This document shows positions 1-5,545 of a stretch of DNA of 5,576 nt, piece by piece (position 1 is the first letter of the stretch; each line of letters opens with the position of its first letter). The translations under genes were made by a program, and so were the position numbers. Source of the DNA: Thiobacillus sp. (GTDB taxonomy: Bacteria; Pseudomonadota; Gammaproteobacteria; Burkholderiales; Thiobacillaceae); NCBI GenBank assembly GCA_018780025.1, contig JADMKH010000260.1, forward strand, positions 1 to 5,576, read 5' to 3'. The notes beneath the pieces are model-generated. The model was given only the letters and a program-made list of their open reading frames with translations, was not told the DNA's origin and did no database searches.

Positions 1-55
1 ATTACCTGAGCTTCCCAAGCTCATGAGGAGGGTTCGATTCCCTTCGCCCGCTCCA
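1..55 (+). tRNA. glyU: tRNA-Gly(CCC), 3' portion (5' end outside window)
   Basis: This is the 3' part of a glycine tRNA reading GGG codons. The anticodon stem TGAGC (7-11) pairs with GCTCA (19-23) around the 7-base loop TTCCCAA (12-18), which puts the anticodon CCC at 14-16. A four-base variable region (24-27) leads to the T arm, GAGGG (28-32)/CCCTT (40-44), with loop TTCGATT. The acceptor 3' strand CGCCCGC (45-51), discriminator T52 and an encoded CCA (53-55) complete it. The T arm and acceptor match bacterial glyU tRNAs closely. The D arm and acceptor 5' strand lie left of the window, so the start is a window edge, not the gene start. Confidence 0.96.
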
Positions 56-63
56 GATACCGC

Positions 64-96
64 ACTGGAACCCGCCCGATCGAGCGCTGTTCCGGT
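64..96 (+). other. Imperfect hairpin downstream of the tRNA
   Basis: ACTGGAAC (64-71) pairs with GTTCCGGT (89-96) over 8 bp including one G-T wobble, around a 17-base GC-rich loop. It begins 8 bases after the tRNA CCA end, where a 3'-processing signal or transcription stop would be expected. There is no T-run after it, so it is not a convincing intrinsic terminator. The rest of 97-150 shows no recognisable element. Confidence 0.25.
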
Positions 97-153
97 TAGC
101 CAGCCAAGCGAGCCCCCGGCCTCGCGAAATATTCTCTTCATGCGCTCAAGTTC

Positions 154-181
154 TTGCCGCCCTGACCGATAGAGCTGTTAT
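154..181 (+). promoter_or_regulatory. Candidate sigma-70 promoter for the riboswitch-DUF1631 transcript
   Basis: TTGCCG (154-159) is separated by 16 bases from TGTTAT (176-181), which would start transcription near 188, about 30 bases before the c-di-GMP aptamer. The position fits, since a promoter must lie between the tRNA and the aptamer unless the tRNA transcript reads through. Both hexamers deviate from consensus, and a competing pair (CTGACC at 162-167 with GTTTAG at 185-190) is about as good. Confidence 0.3.
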
Positions 182-219
182 GCGGTTTAGTGTCTGATTT
201 TCGACACTTCCGTCGACCA

Positions 220-305
220 CCGAACAGGGCAAACCCGCCGCGAGGCGGGGACGCAAAGTCACCGGTCTCATTTCGCCCATGGCGTTGAGACAGCGGGACT
301 GCCGG
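220..305 (+). promoter_or_regulatory. Cyclic di-GMP-I (GEMM-I) riboswitch aptamer
   Basis: A GEMM-I aptamer senses the second messenger c-di-GMP in the 5' leader of the mRNA. The diagnostic core is present: CAGGGCAAACC (225-235), a 6-bp helix CCCGCC/GGCGGG (234-239/244-249) closed by the GNRA tetraloop GCGA (240-243), then GGGACGCAAAG (248-258). The second helix follows as CCG (262-264)/CGG (294-296) and GTCTC (265-269)/GAGAC (287-291), with the AG bulge (292-293) that the Vibrio Vc2 aptamer has at the same place, capped by CGCC/GGCG (274-277/281-284). By alignment with Vc2, the ligand-contacting G20, A47 and C92 correspond to G228, A255 and C302. The closing P1 helix is short (CCG 220-222 with CGG 303-305). 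It lies 73 bases before the start codon of the DUF1631 gene. Edges are approximate by a few bases; identity is very secure. Confidence 0.94.
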
Positions 306-378
306 CTGACTCCGGTCAAGCATTCCCTTTCCAAATCGGCCAACCGCACACCCGTAAGGTGCCTTCAAGGAGTGCGAG
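306..378 (+). promoter_or_regulatory. Riboswitch expression platform and ribosome binding site
   Basis: The leader between aptamer and start codon ends in a strong Shine-Dalgarno AAGGAG (367-372), 6 bases before the ATG at 379. No GC hairpin with a T-run is visible here, so translational control is more likely than termination. Candidate switching pairings are ACTCC (309-313) with GGAGT (369-373), which covers the Shine-Dalgarno, and CGCAC (345-349) with GTGCG (372-376), just after it. CCGG (302-305) can also pair with CCGG (312-315); this would break the aptamer at C302 and occupy part of the anti-Shine-Dalgarno. These pairings were read by eye and are inference. Confidence 0.45.
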
Positions 379-2565
379 ATGTCTGAAAACTCAGTCGTAG
401 TAAATCTGAATCAATACGAGCGTTCACGCCGGCCGCAGGTTGCAGCCGAGTCGCTGGCCATGCTGCATGACAGCCGCGATCTGTTGATTGAAGGCGCAAC
501 CCGTGCGCTTACCCGTCAAACAGAAGCAATGGAAAACGCTTTGCTGGCTCTGGCTGAGCGGTCCCCCCTGCTGGATACGCGAAATGCCTATTACAGCGCC
601 CAAAACCTCTTGAACAAACAGGCCAACGAATTGCTGAGTGCCTGCAAGGATGCGTATTACCAAGCATTCGACAAATTCACCAACACCGGCGACAAATCAT
701 CAGGCGGCGACCTTCTGGAATTGTCGCTGATCGGCGATCAGGATTTTGAGCTCACGCTGGCGCTCGACAAAGCCACATCGCGGTTGCGTTACAACTGCGC
801 TGAGGAAATGGTTGCGTTGGATGCACGCTTTGGGAAGTTGATGGGTCGCACCGACCTTTCCGAGAATGACAATCCACTGGCTCCCCGTGCATTGTGCAGT
901 GCCCTGCTCGATGGTTTTGTCGGCATGCAATTGACCCCGACTGCGCAGGTCGTGCTCCTGAACCAGTTTGACCTGGTGCTGACCACCGAGCTTGCGCACA
1001 TCTACCAATCCATCAACCAATACCTGGCAGACCGCCTCGTGCTGCCAGACCTTAAAGTTGGCATGAAAAGTCGGCCACGCAATACGGCTGCGGCTTCAGG
1101 CAGCACGACTCCAGGCGGTTCCGCGCCCGCGCAGGGTGAGCCGGGCAACGATGTGTTCAAACTGTTCGAGCAAATCGCAGGCAGCTCCGGGCTGGCATCA
1201 GGCGGACGGTCAGCCGGCTTGAATGGGCTCAACCTGCTTGATTCGCTCAGCCAATTGCAAATGGGCGGATTGGTGTTGCCCGATGGCGGCCGGTTTGAAC
1301 TCCCCTTGCTGGAAGTGGCTGCCATTCATAATGTGCTGCGCAACCTGCAACACAGCCCGGTCATGCAATCCGCAACCCCTCTCGATGCGGTTCTGGTCGA
1401 TGCGGTTGCCATGGTGTTCGACGTTGTTTTTGAAGACGCCGCCATTCCGGACCACCTCAAGGCCCAAATTGCACGACTGCAGATTCCCGTGCTTAAAGCC
1501 GCCATGCTGGACCGCAACTTTTTCTCGCAGTCGAACCACCCGGTACGCCGGATGCTGGATGCGATCGCCACGCTTTCCGTTCACCTTCCCGATAACGAAG
1601 CCGGACATGCGCGTTTGGAACTCATATCCGGAATTGTCAGCCGGGTAGTCGACGATTTCGAAAAAGATGTGGCTGTTTTCGACTCGGCTGCGGCTGAGCT
1701 CGAAGAACTGGGCTCCAAGCTGGAAGTGGCGCTGGAAGAAACGGCCGAGGTCAGCCTGCAACCGGAAATTACACAGATCAAACGATCGGAACGCACCGAA
1801 ATCGCGCCAGTCATCGTGCATGACTTTATCAATCGTGCCCTCAAGGACCAGCCAATAGCGGAAGCTGCTCGTGAGTTTTTACGCCGCGACTGGGCACAAT
1901 TGCTTACGACGGATTACATCAACGAAGGCGAACAGGGCGCGCATTTCAACAGTCATGTCGAAACCATGCGCGAACTCGTATGGAGCGTACAGCCAAAAGC
2001 CGACATGGATGCGCGGCTAATGCTGGTGCGCATTCTGCCGGGGCTGTTGAAACGCCTGCGCGAAGGCGTCGCCGAAATCGAATTGCCCACCAAGCTCAGT
2101 GAGCGCTTCTTCGCAAATCTTGTCATCCTGCACGCCAACGCGGTGCGCCCCAATGCGCAACCTGTACCGCTACCCGAAATGAGCTCAGAGGAAATTGAGG
2201 AAATAACCGTCATTCCCGCGACGGAGTCGCCCGCAAACGAGGCCACCGCTCAGGAAAGTGCGATTGCGCCAGAAATTGACGACGAATTCACCCAGCGGGC
2301 TCGCGGTCTGGACAAGGGTGAATGGATCGAATTTCATTACGATGACGGCACCTTCCGCTGGGCGCGCTTAGGCTGGGTCGGCGGCGTCAAAAACACGTAT
2401 CTTTTCTCGGATCAGGACGGCATGAACAGCTTCTCCATCAGCCTGCCGCGTTTGGCCGACAAGTTACGGCGTGGCGAAGCCGTGCTGGTTGAACGCAAAT
2501 CCATCACGGAGTCGGCATTCGGCAAGCTGATGAAAATGTTCCGGAACAAACTCGGCCACGCCTGA
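379..2565 (+). CDS. DUF1631 family protein with C-terminal PilZ-like segment
   Basis: A 728-residue cytoplasmic-looking protein with no signal peptide or membrane segment. It is recognised as the proteobacterial DUF1631 family (PF07793), whose function is not established. The family-typical stretch is around residues 365-397: a helical segment, then FFSQSNHPVRRMLD at 381-394, matching the usual 'FF...HP.RR.LD' signature. A Gly/Ser/Pro/Ala-rich linker (about 231-257) separates an N-terminal helical region from the main domain. An acidic linker (about 600-635) leads to residues 648-706, a beta-rich segment (EWIEFHYDDGTFRWARLGWV onward) resembling the PilZ-like barrel that ends many DUF1631 proteins. 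The canonical PilZ c-di-GMP motif (RxxxR and D/NxSxxG) is not visible. The start is fixed by AAGGAG at 367-372. The gene is preceded by a c-di-GMP-I riboswitch, so its expression should respond to c-di-GMP. This suggests a role in motility, surface or biofilm behaviour, which is inference. It appears monocistronic. Confidence 0.9.
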   Translation: MSENSVVVNLNQYERSRRPQVAAESLAMLHDSRDLLIEGATRALTRQTEAMENALLALAERSPLLDTRNAYYSAQNLLNKQANELLSACKDAYYQAFDKFTNTGDKSSGGDLLELSLIGDQDFELTLALDKATSRLRYNCAEEMVALDARFGKLMGRTDLSENDNPLAPRALCSALLDGFVGMQLTPTAQVVLLNQFDLVLTTELAHIYQSINQYLADRLVLPDLKVGMKSRPRNTAAASGSTTPGGSAPAQGEPGNDVFKLFEQIAGSSGLASGGRSAGLNGLNLLDSLSQLQMGGLVLPDGGRFELPLLEVAAIHNVLRNLQHSPVMQSATPLDAVLVDAVAMVFDVVFEDAAIPDHLKAQIARLQIPVLKAAMLDRNFFSQSNHPVRRMLDAIATLSVHLPDNEAGHARLELISGIVSRVVDDFEKDVAVFDSAAAELEELGSKLEVALEETAEVSLQPEITQIKRSERTEIAPVIVHDFINRALKDQPIAEAAREFLRRDWAQLLTTDYINEGEQGAHFNSHVETMRELVWSVQPKADMDARLMLVRILPGLLKRLREGVAEIELPTKLSERFFANLVILHANAVRPNAQPVPLPEMSSEEIEEITVIPATESPANEATAQESAIAPEIDDEFTQRARGLDKGEWIEFHYDDGTFRWARLGWVGGVKNTYLFSDQDGMNSFSISLPRLADKLRRGEAVLVERKSITESAFGKLMKMFRNKLGHA

Positions 2566-2576
2566 TATTGAGGGGA

Positions 2577-2602
2577 TTTACGTCCTTGTCGGACGTGGTT
2601 TT
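2577..2602 (+). terminator. Possible intrinsic terminator after the DUF1631 gene
   Basis: ACGTCC (2580-2585) pairs perfectly with GGACGT (2591-2596) around the loop TTGTC. The stem can extend through two G-T wobbles and one A-T (2577-2579 with 2597-2599) and is followed by GGTTTTG. It sits 14 bases past the DUF1631 stop codon. The stem is stable, but the T-run is only four bases and overlaps the extended stem, so termination may be partial. Confidence 0.42.
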
Positions 2603-2666
2603 GATCTCTCATCTTGCGTGGTTCAGACACCCGCATTGATTCTGCCAAGAATGCTACCCTGCCGGG

Positions 2667-3587
2667 ATGAGTTCCTTTGCATCCCGCATTATCAGGTGGC
2701 AACGTCAGCATGGCCGCCACACCCTGCCCTGGCAGCGCGTGGTTGTTGACGACTTGTCGGCTTTACAACCACGACCTACCCCTTGCGGGCAGGGCAGTCA
2801 TGACGCCTATCGAATCTGGCTGTCTGAAATCATGCTGCAGCAGACCCAGGTTGCCACGGTCATCCCCTACTTCGAACGCTTTCTGGCGCGATTCCCCAGC
2901 CTGCCGCTGCTGGCTGAGGCACACGAGGATGAAGTGCTCGCGCTATGGAGCGGGCTGGGGTATTACAGCCGCGCGCGCAATCTGCATGCGGCCGCACAGA
3001 TTGTCGCTGAAAAACACGGCGGGCAATTTCCAGCCACGCTCGATGCCATTTCGCAACTCCCCGGTGTGGGGCGTTCCACCGCTGCTGCCGTGGCGGCACT
3101 CGCCTTTGGCCAGCGCTGCGCTATCCTCGACGGTAACGTCAAGCGTGTGCTGGCACGCCACGGCGGCATTTCCGGATGGGCCGGCGACAAAAAAATAGAG
3201 GCCGCTTTATGGCAATTGGCGGAAGCACGGTTGCCGGCCACATCCATCGAGGCCTATACCCAGGGCATGATGGATCTCGGCGCATCAATCTGCAGCCGTA
3301 GTCAGCCAGCCTGCCATAGCTGTCCGGTCAGTGCTGATTGCATTGCCCATACCCAGCATCGCACGGCTGAACTGCCCACGCCGCGCCCAAAAAAGATTTT
3401 GCCCAAAAAGCAGATCCAAATGCTGCTCCTGGTTGATCGGGGTGAGATATTTCTTGAGAAACGGCCTGCACGCGGTATCTGGGGTGGCCTATGGAGTCTG
3501 CCCGAACTCGACTTTAATGCCGACCCCGTTGCCCATTGCCTTGAGCATTTCGGCGTTGGCACCCTGGAGCAACAGCCGTGGGCTTAA
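2667..3587 (+). CDS. mutY: A/G-specific adenine glycosylase MutY, truncated by an in-frame stop
   Basis: MutY removes adenine mispaired with 8-oxoguanine or guanine in base-excision repair. The catalytic half is intact. WLSEIMLQQTQV (51-62) carries the catalytic Glu54, and a helix-hairpin-helix lies at LPGVGRSTAAAV (131-142). ILDGNVKR has the catalytic Asp155, and the [4Fe-4S] ligands C209, C216, C219 and C225 have exact C-x6-C-x2-C-x5-C spacing. The C-terminal NUDIX-like 8-oxoG-recognition domain begins (LEKRPARGIWGGLWSLPE, 263-280) but ends at TAA 3585-3587 after 306 residues, against about 350 in E. coli. The missing part continues in the same frame (see 3588-3758). About 20 residues unlike other MutY proteins lie between LPWQ (20-23) and YRIWLSE (48-54). 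The start fits the family N-terminus, though the ribosome binding site is weak. Glycosylase activity may persist with poorer 8-oxoG discrimination; this is inference. Confidence 0.93.
   Translation: MSSFASRIIRWQRQHGRHTLPWQRVVVDDLSALQPRPTPCGQGSHDAYRIWLSEIMLQQTQVATVIPYFERFLARFPSLPLLAEAHEDEVLALWSGLGYYSRARNLHAAAQIVAEKHGGQFPATLDAISQLPGVGRSTAAAVAALAFGQRCAILDGNVKRVLARHGGISGWAGDKKIEAALWQLAEARLPATSIEAYTQGMMDLGASICSRSQPACHSCPVSADCIAHTQHRTAELPTPRPKKILPKKQIQMLLLVDRGEIFLEKRPARGIWGGLWSLPELDFNADPVAHCLEHFGVGTLEQQPWA
2738..2773 (+). repeat. Inverted repeat inside the extra segment of mutY
   Basis: CGTGGTTGT (2738-2746) is a perfect 9-bp inverted match to ACAACCACG (2765-2773). The 18-base centre holds a smaller palindrome, CGAC TT GTCG (2750-2759). 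A further inverted pair flanks it: CCCTGCCC (2722-2729) and GGGCAGGG (2787-2794). The structure coincides with the codons for the family-atypical residues 24-47 of MutY, suggesting a small in-frame palindromic insertion. No target-site duplication or second copy is visible in the window. Confidence 0.55.
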
Positions 3588-3758
3588 CTCGCGCATAGCT
3601 TCACCCACTTCAAACTGGAAATCCGGGCGACCCGGCTCCATCCGGCAACCCGCCCACCCGCGCAGCCCGGTCAAATATGGCTTTCCAAAGCTAGCGCTTT
3701 GGACGCGGCGCTGCCCGCCCCTATACGCAAACTGGTTTTGATGACTGAACACGGCTGA
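3588..3758 (+). pseudogene. mutY: Severed 3' end of mutY (C-terminal 8-oxoG-recognition domain)
   Basis: Directly after the TAA at 3585-3587, the same frame stays open for 56 codons to TGA at 3756-3758 and reads as a normal MutY C-terminus. It opens LAHSFTHFKLEI, matching the conserved 'H.FTHF.L.I' motif, and ends WLSKASALDAALPAPIRKLV then MTEHG, matching the usual 'W......A...LP.PI.K' ending. With the stop read as a sense codon the protein would be 363 residues, normal once the N-terminal insertion is allowed for. There is no evident start codon or ribosome binding site of its own, so it is probably not translated. A single-base change (for example a CAA or GAA codon turned to TAA) explains the break; a sequencing error is the alternative. 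Confidence 0.88.
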
Positions 3759-3764
3759 GCCGTG
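3750..3764 (+). other. Hairpin over the original mutY stop codon
   Basis: CACGGC (3750-3755) pairs with GCCGTG (3759-3764), and the three-base loop is the ancestral stop codon TGA. It is followed by AAAAAC, not a T-run, so on the + strand it is not a standard intrinsic terminator. It may stabilise the mRNA 3' end or act as a Rho-assisted pause; neither can be shown here. Confidence 0.3.
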
Positions 3765-3822
3765 AAAAACATGTAAACAAGGGTAACCAATGCGTCGTGA
3801 GACTGGCCGTATCTGGAGAGGG

Positions 3823-3831
3823 TGCTATAAA
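3823..3831 (+). promoter_or_regulatory. Extended -10 promoter for the DsrC-like gene
   Basis: TGC followed by TATAAA (3826-3831) matches an extended -10 element (TGn plus five of six consensus bases). It sits in the 106-base gap after mutY, where the local sequence turns AT-richer. The base run at the -35 distance (CTGGCC, 3803-3808) is poor, which is tolerable for an extended -10 promoter. Transcription would begin near 3838, giving a leader of about 27 bases. Confidence 0.42.
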
Positions 3832-3864
3832 TAGAAGCACATTAGTACTGCAGGGTGATTAGCT

Positions 3865-4188
3865 ATGGATATGTTATCCACTTCGCCCGGCACAGCCGTT
3901 TTCGACCTCGATGGCTTCCTGATCGACCCCTCCATGTGGAGCGAGGGTCTTGCTGGCCACATCGCGCAAAATGACGGTTTAGGCGAACTCAGCGAACTGC
4001 AGATTGGTTTGCTGATTGCCTTGCGCCGGGAGTTTTCCAAACATGGAACAGTCACGGCACTAAGCCACGTCTGCCATCTCACGGGGCAAAATGGCGACTG
4101 CATGCACCATCTGTTCCCCAACGCGCGAGAAGCCTGGCGGGTGGCGGGATTGCCCAATCCGGGCGAAGAAGCCAAAGCGTATATGTGA
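3865..4188 (+). CDS. DsrC/TusE-family protein lacking both C-terminal cysteines (RspA-like)
   Basis: A 107-residue soluble protein that aligns along its length with DsrC and TusE, the small sulfur-carrier proteins of sulfur metabolism and tRNA 2-thiolation. Shared landmarks are DLDGFLIDPSMWSEGLA (14-30; TusE DTEGYL...QWSEPLA), the central helix region (about 43-60), HHLFPNAREAW (81-91) and AGLPNP (94-99). In DsrC the helix before AGLP carries one redox cysteine and the penultimate residue is the other; TusE keeps only the latter. Here the first position is Trp91 and the tail is GEEAKAYM, so neither is present. Two other cysteines, C70 and C79, are not at family positions. The loop before LFP is about six residues shorter than in TusE. 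Without the carrier cysteine it cannot act as a classical sulfur relay; cysteine-free paralogues have been called RspA and are thought regulatory. Start chosen at 3865, with AGGGTGA (3852-3858) six bases upstream; Met3 is less likely. It appears monocistronic. Confidence 0.85.
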   Translation: MDMLSTSPGTAVFDLDGFLIDPSMWSEGLAGHIAQNDGLGELSELQIGLLIALRREFSKHGTVTALSHVCHLTGQNGDCMHHLFPNAREAWRVAGLPNPGEEAKAYM

Positions 4189-4345
4189 TCCGTCGGGAGC
4201 GATCGCCCACGAGTCAGCGTAACCGCGCTGGCCAAACCGAAAGCACTTGCGCCAACCTCAGCCAGCCCTCCCATTCAGGTTGCCTCTCTCCTTCAATGGG
4301 CACATCTTGCTACCGAGCCAAACCATTGCTCCGCCCGGAATCCGG

Positions 4346-4351
4346 TAAAAT
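4346..4351 (+). promoter_or_regulatory. Candidate -10 element for ilvE
   Basis: TAAAAT (4346-4351), 33 bases before the ilvE ATG, is a good -10 hexamer. The best upstream hexamer, TTGCTC (4326-4331), is only 14 bases away, too close for an ideal promoter, so the -35 is unresolved. The leader also carries the ribosome binding site AAAGAGA (4369-4375), nine bases before the start. The remaining intergenic DNA (4189-4320) has no element I can name. Confidence 0.35.
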
Positions 4352-4384
4352 CCTGTTTTTCCATTTGCAAAGAGATTCCTCACC

Positions 4385-5308
4385 ATGTCCATGGCCGACC
4401 GCGATGGCGTCATCTGGTACGACGGCAAGCTTGTACCCTGGCGCGACGCCACCACCCACGTGCTGACCCACACCCTGCATTACGGCATGGGCGTCTTCGA
4501 GGGCGTGCGCGCCTACAAAGCCGAACAGGGCACGGCGATTTTCCGCCTGCAGGAACACACCGACCGACTGTTCCGCTCGGCTCATATCCTCGGCATGAAG
4601 CTGCCGTTCGACAAGGCAACCATTTACGAAGCGCAGCGCACCGTGGTGCGCGAAAACAAGCTCGAATCCGGCTATCTGCGTCCAATGGCTTTCTTTGGTT
4701 CCGAAGCCATGGGCATCTCGGCCAAGAACCTGTCGGTGCACATCATCGTCGCCGCCTGGCCGTGGGGTACGTATCTGGGACAGGAAGCGCTGGACCGCGG
4801 CATCCGGGTGAAAACCTCATCGTTCTCGCGCCACCATGTCAACATCACCATGTGCAAAGCCAAAGCCAACGGCAACTACATGAACTCCATCCTCGCGCAC
4901 AAAGAGGCCGAGATGGACGGCTACGACGAAGCGCTGCTGCTGGACGTGGACGGCTTTGTGGCGGAAGGCTCGGGCGAAAACGTCTTCATCATCCGCAACG
5001 GCAAGCTCTACACGCCCGACCTGACCAGCGCGCTGGAAGGCATCACCCGCGACACCATCATCCAGCTGGCTGACGAAATCGGCCTCCAACTGGTGGAAAA
5101 GCGCATCACCCGCGACGAAGTGTATTCCGCCGACGAAGCCTTTTTCACCGGTACCGCAGCCGAAGTCACACCGATCCGCGAACTGGATAATCGGGCAATC
5201 GGCGAAGGCACACGCGGCCCGCTCACCACCCGGCTACAGGCCATGTATTTCGACTGTGTGCACGGCCGTGCTGCAGGCCACCTCGACTGGCTCACCCCGG
5301 TTAAATAA
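4385..5308 (+). CDS. ilvE: Branched-chain amino acid aminotransferase
   Basis: A PLP-dependent fold-type IV aminotransferase that interconverts leucine, isoleucine and valine with their 2-oxo acids using glutamate/2-oxoglutarate: the last step of branched-chain synthesis, in the cytoplasm. The 307 residues match E. coli IlvE in length and throughout. They begin with VIWYDGKLVPW (9-19), HTLHYGMGVFEGVRAY (29-44) and a PWGTYLG motif (126-132). The Schiff-base lysine is Lys160 in AKANGNY (159-165). The PLP-N1 glutamate is Glu194 in the family signature from about 183 to 203 (LDVDGFVAEGSGENVF). The phosphate-binding region ALEGITRD (216-223) and FTGTAAEVTPI (254-264) follow. The start agrees with the family N-terminus and has a moderate ribosome binding site (AAAGAGA, 4369-4375). 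The next gene follows after 11 bases and is probably co-transcribed. Confidence 0.97.
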   Translation: MSMADRDGVIWYDGKLVPWRDATTHVLTHTLHYGMGVFEGVRAYKAEQGTAIFRLQEHTDRLFRSAHILGMKLPFDKATIYEAQRTVVRENKLESGYLRPMAFFGSEAMGISAKNLSVHIIVAAWPWGTYLGQEALDRGIRVKTSSFSRHHVNITMCKAKANGNYMNSILAHKEAEMDGYDEALLLDVDGFVAEGSGENVFIIRNGKLYTPDLTSALEGITRDTIIQLADEIGLQLVEKRITRDEVYSADEAFFTGTAAEVTPIRELDNRAIGEGTRGPLTTRLQAMYFDCVHGRAAGHLDWLTPVK

Positions 5309-5319
5309 GCGGGCACAGC

Positions 5320-5523
5320 ATGAGCGAATTACCCGACAACACCCAGCGCGTCATCGAGGTTACCGAAGCCGACCTGCCCCTGCACTGCCCGATGCCGCAG
5401 CATGCCGACTGGAATGCGCATCCGCGCGTGTATTTGCCGATCGAATCGCGTGGCGATGCGTTGTGCCCGTACTGCGGCACGCTCTATCGTCTGAAAGGCA
5501 AACCCAGCGGCCACTCGCATTGA
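5320..5523 (+). CDS. Small zinc-finger protein, zf-CHCC family
   Basis: A 67-residue protein with the zf-CHCC arrangement (PF10276), the fold also found in the 13-kDa NDUFS6 subunit of mitochondrial complex I. The probable zinc ligands are Cys23 (LHCPMP), His34 (AHPRVYLPI) and Cys49/Cys52 (ALCPYCGTLYRL). Its bacterial function is not established. It starts 11 bases after the ilvE stop codon with only a weak ribosome binding site (GCGGGC), so translation may depend on coupling to ilvE. The tail (KPSGHSH) is polar and histidine-bearing, as in many relatives. The assignment rests on ligand spacing, the PRVYLPI core and the CPYCGT.Y.L ending. Confidence 0.92.
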   Translation: MSELPDNTQRVIEVTEADLPLHCPMPQHADWNAHPRVYLPIESRGDALCPYCGTLYRLKGKPSGHSH

Positions 5524-5545
5524 GACGTCGGCGCACCCCACAAAG

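Noticed and set aside
1210..1821. A 203-codon open frame on the minus strand
   Set aside because: It lies antisense to the middle of the DUF1631 gene, has no recognisable domain, and the + strand frame there carries the family motif.
2584..2760. The 8-mer CTTGTCGG in both the hairpin after DUF1631 (2585-2592) and the mutY palindrome (2753-2760)
   Set aside because: Flanking stems differ completely, so they are not copies of one repeat element; the match is probably chance.
3331..3741. A + strand frame running across the mutY stop codon, suggesting a frameshift
   Set aside because: The MutY C-terminus reads on in the original frame immediately after TAA, so the break is a nonsense codon; this frame has no MutY or other motifs.
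3801..3831. Possible sigma-54 promoter before the DsrC-like gene
   Set aside because: No GG and GC pair has the required 10-base separation; the extended -10 reading fits better.
4191..4211. Hairpin containing GCGATCGC after the DsrC-like gene
   Set aside because: The stem has a bulge and a mismatch and no T-run follows, so it is not supported as a terminator; a single GCGATCGC is expected by chance in GC-rich DNA.
3825..4274. A 149-codon open frame on the minus strand
   Set aside because: It is the complement of the DsrC-like gene plus flanks; the + strand product aligns with a known family and this one does not.
4185..4466. A 93-codon + strand frame starting at GTG over the DsrC-like stop codon
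   Set aside because: It runs out of frame into ilvE, has no ribosome binding site, and shows low-complexity Ser/Pro content typical of a shadow frame.
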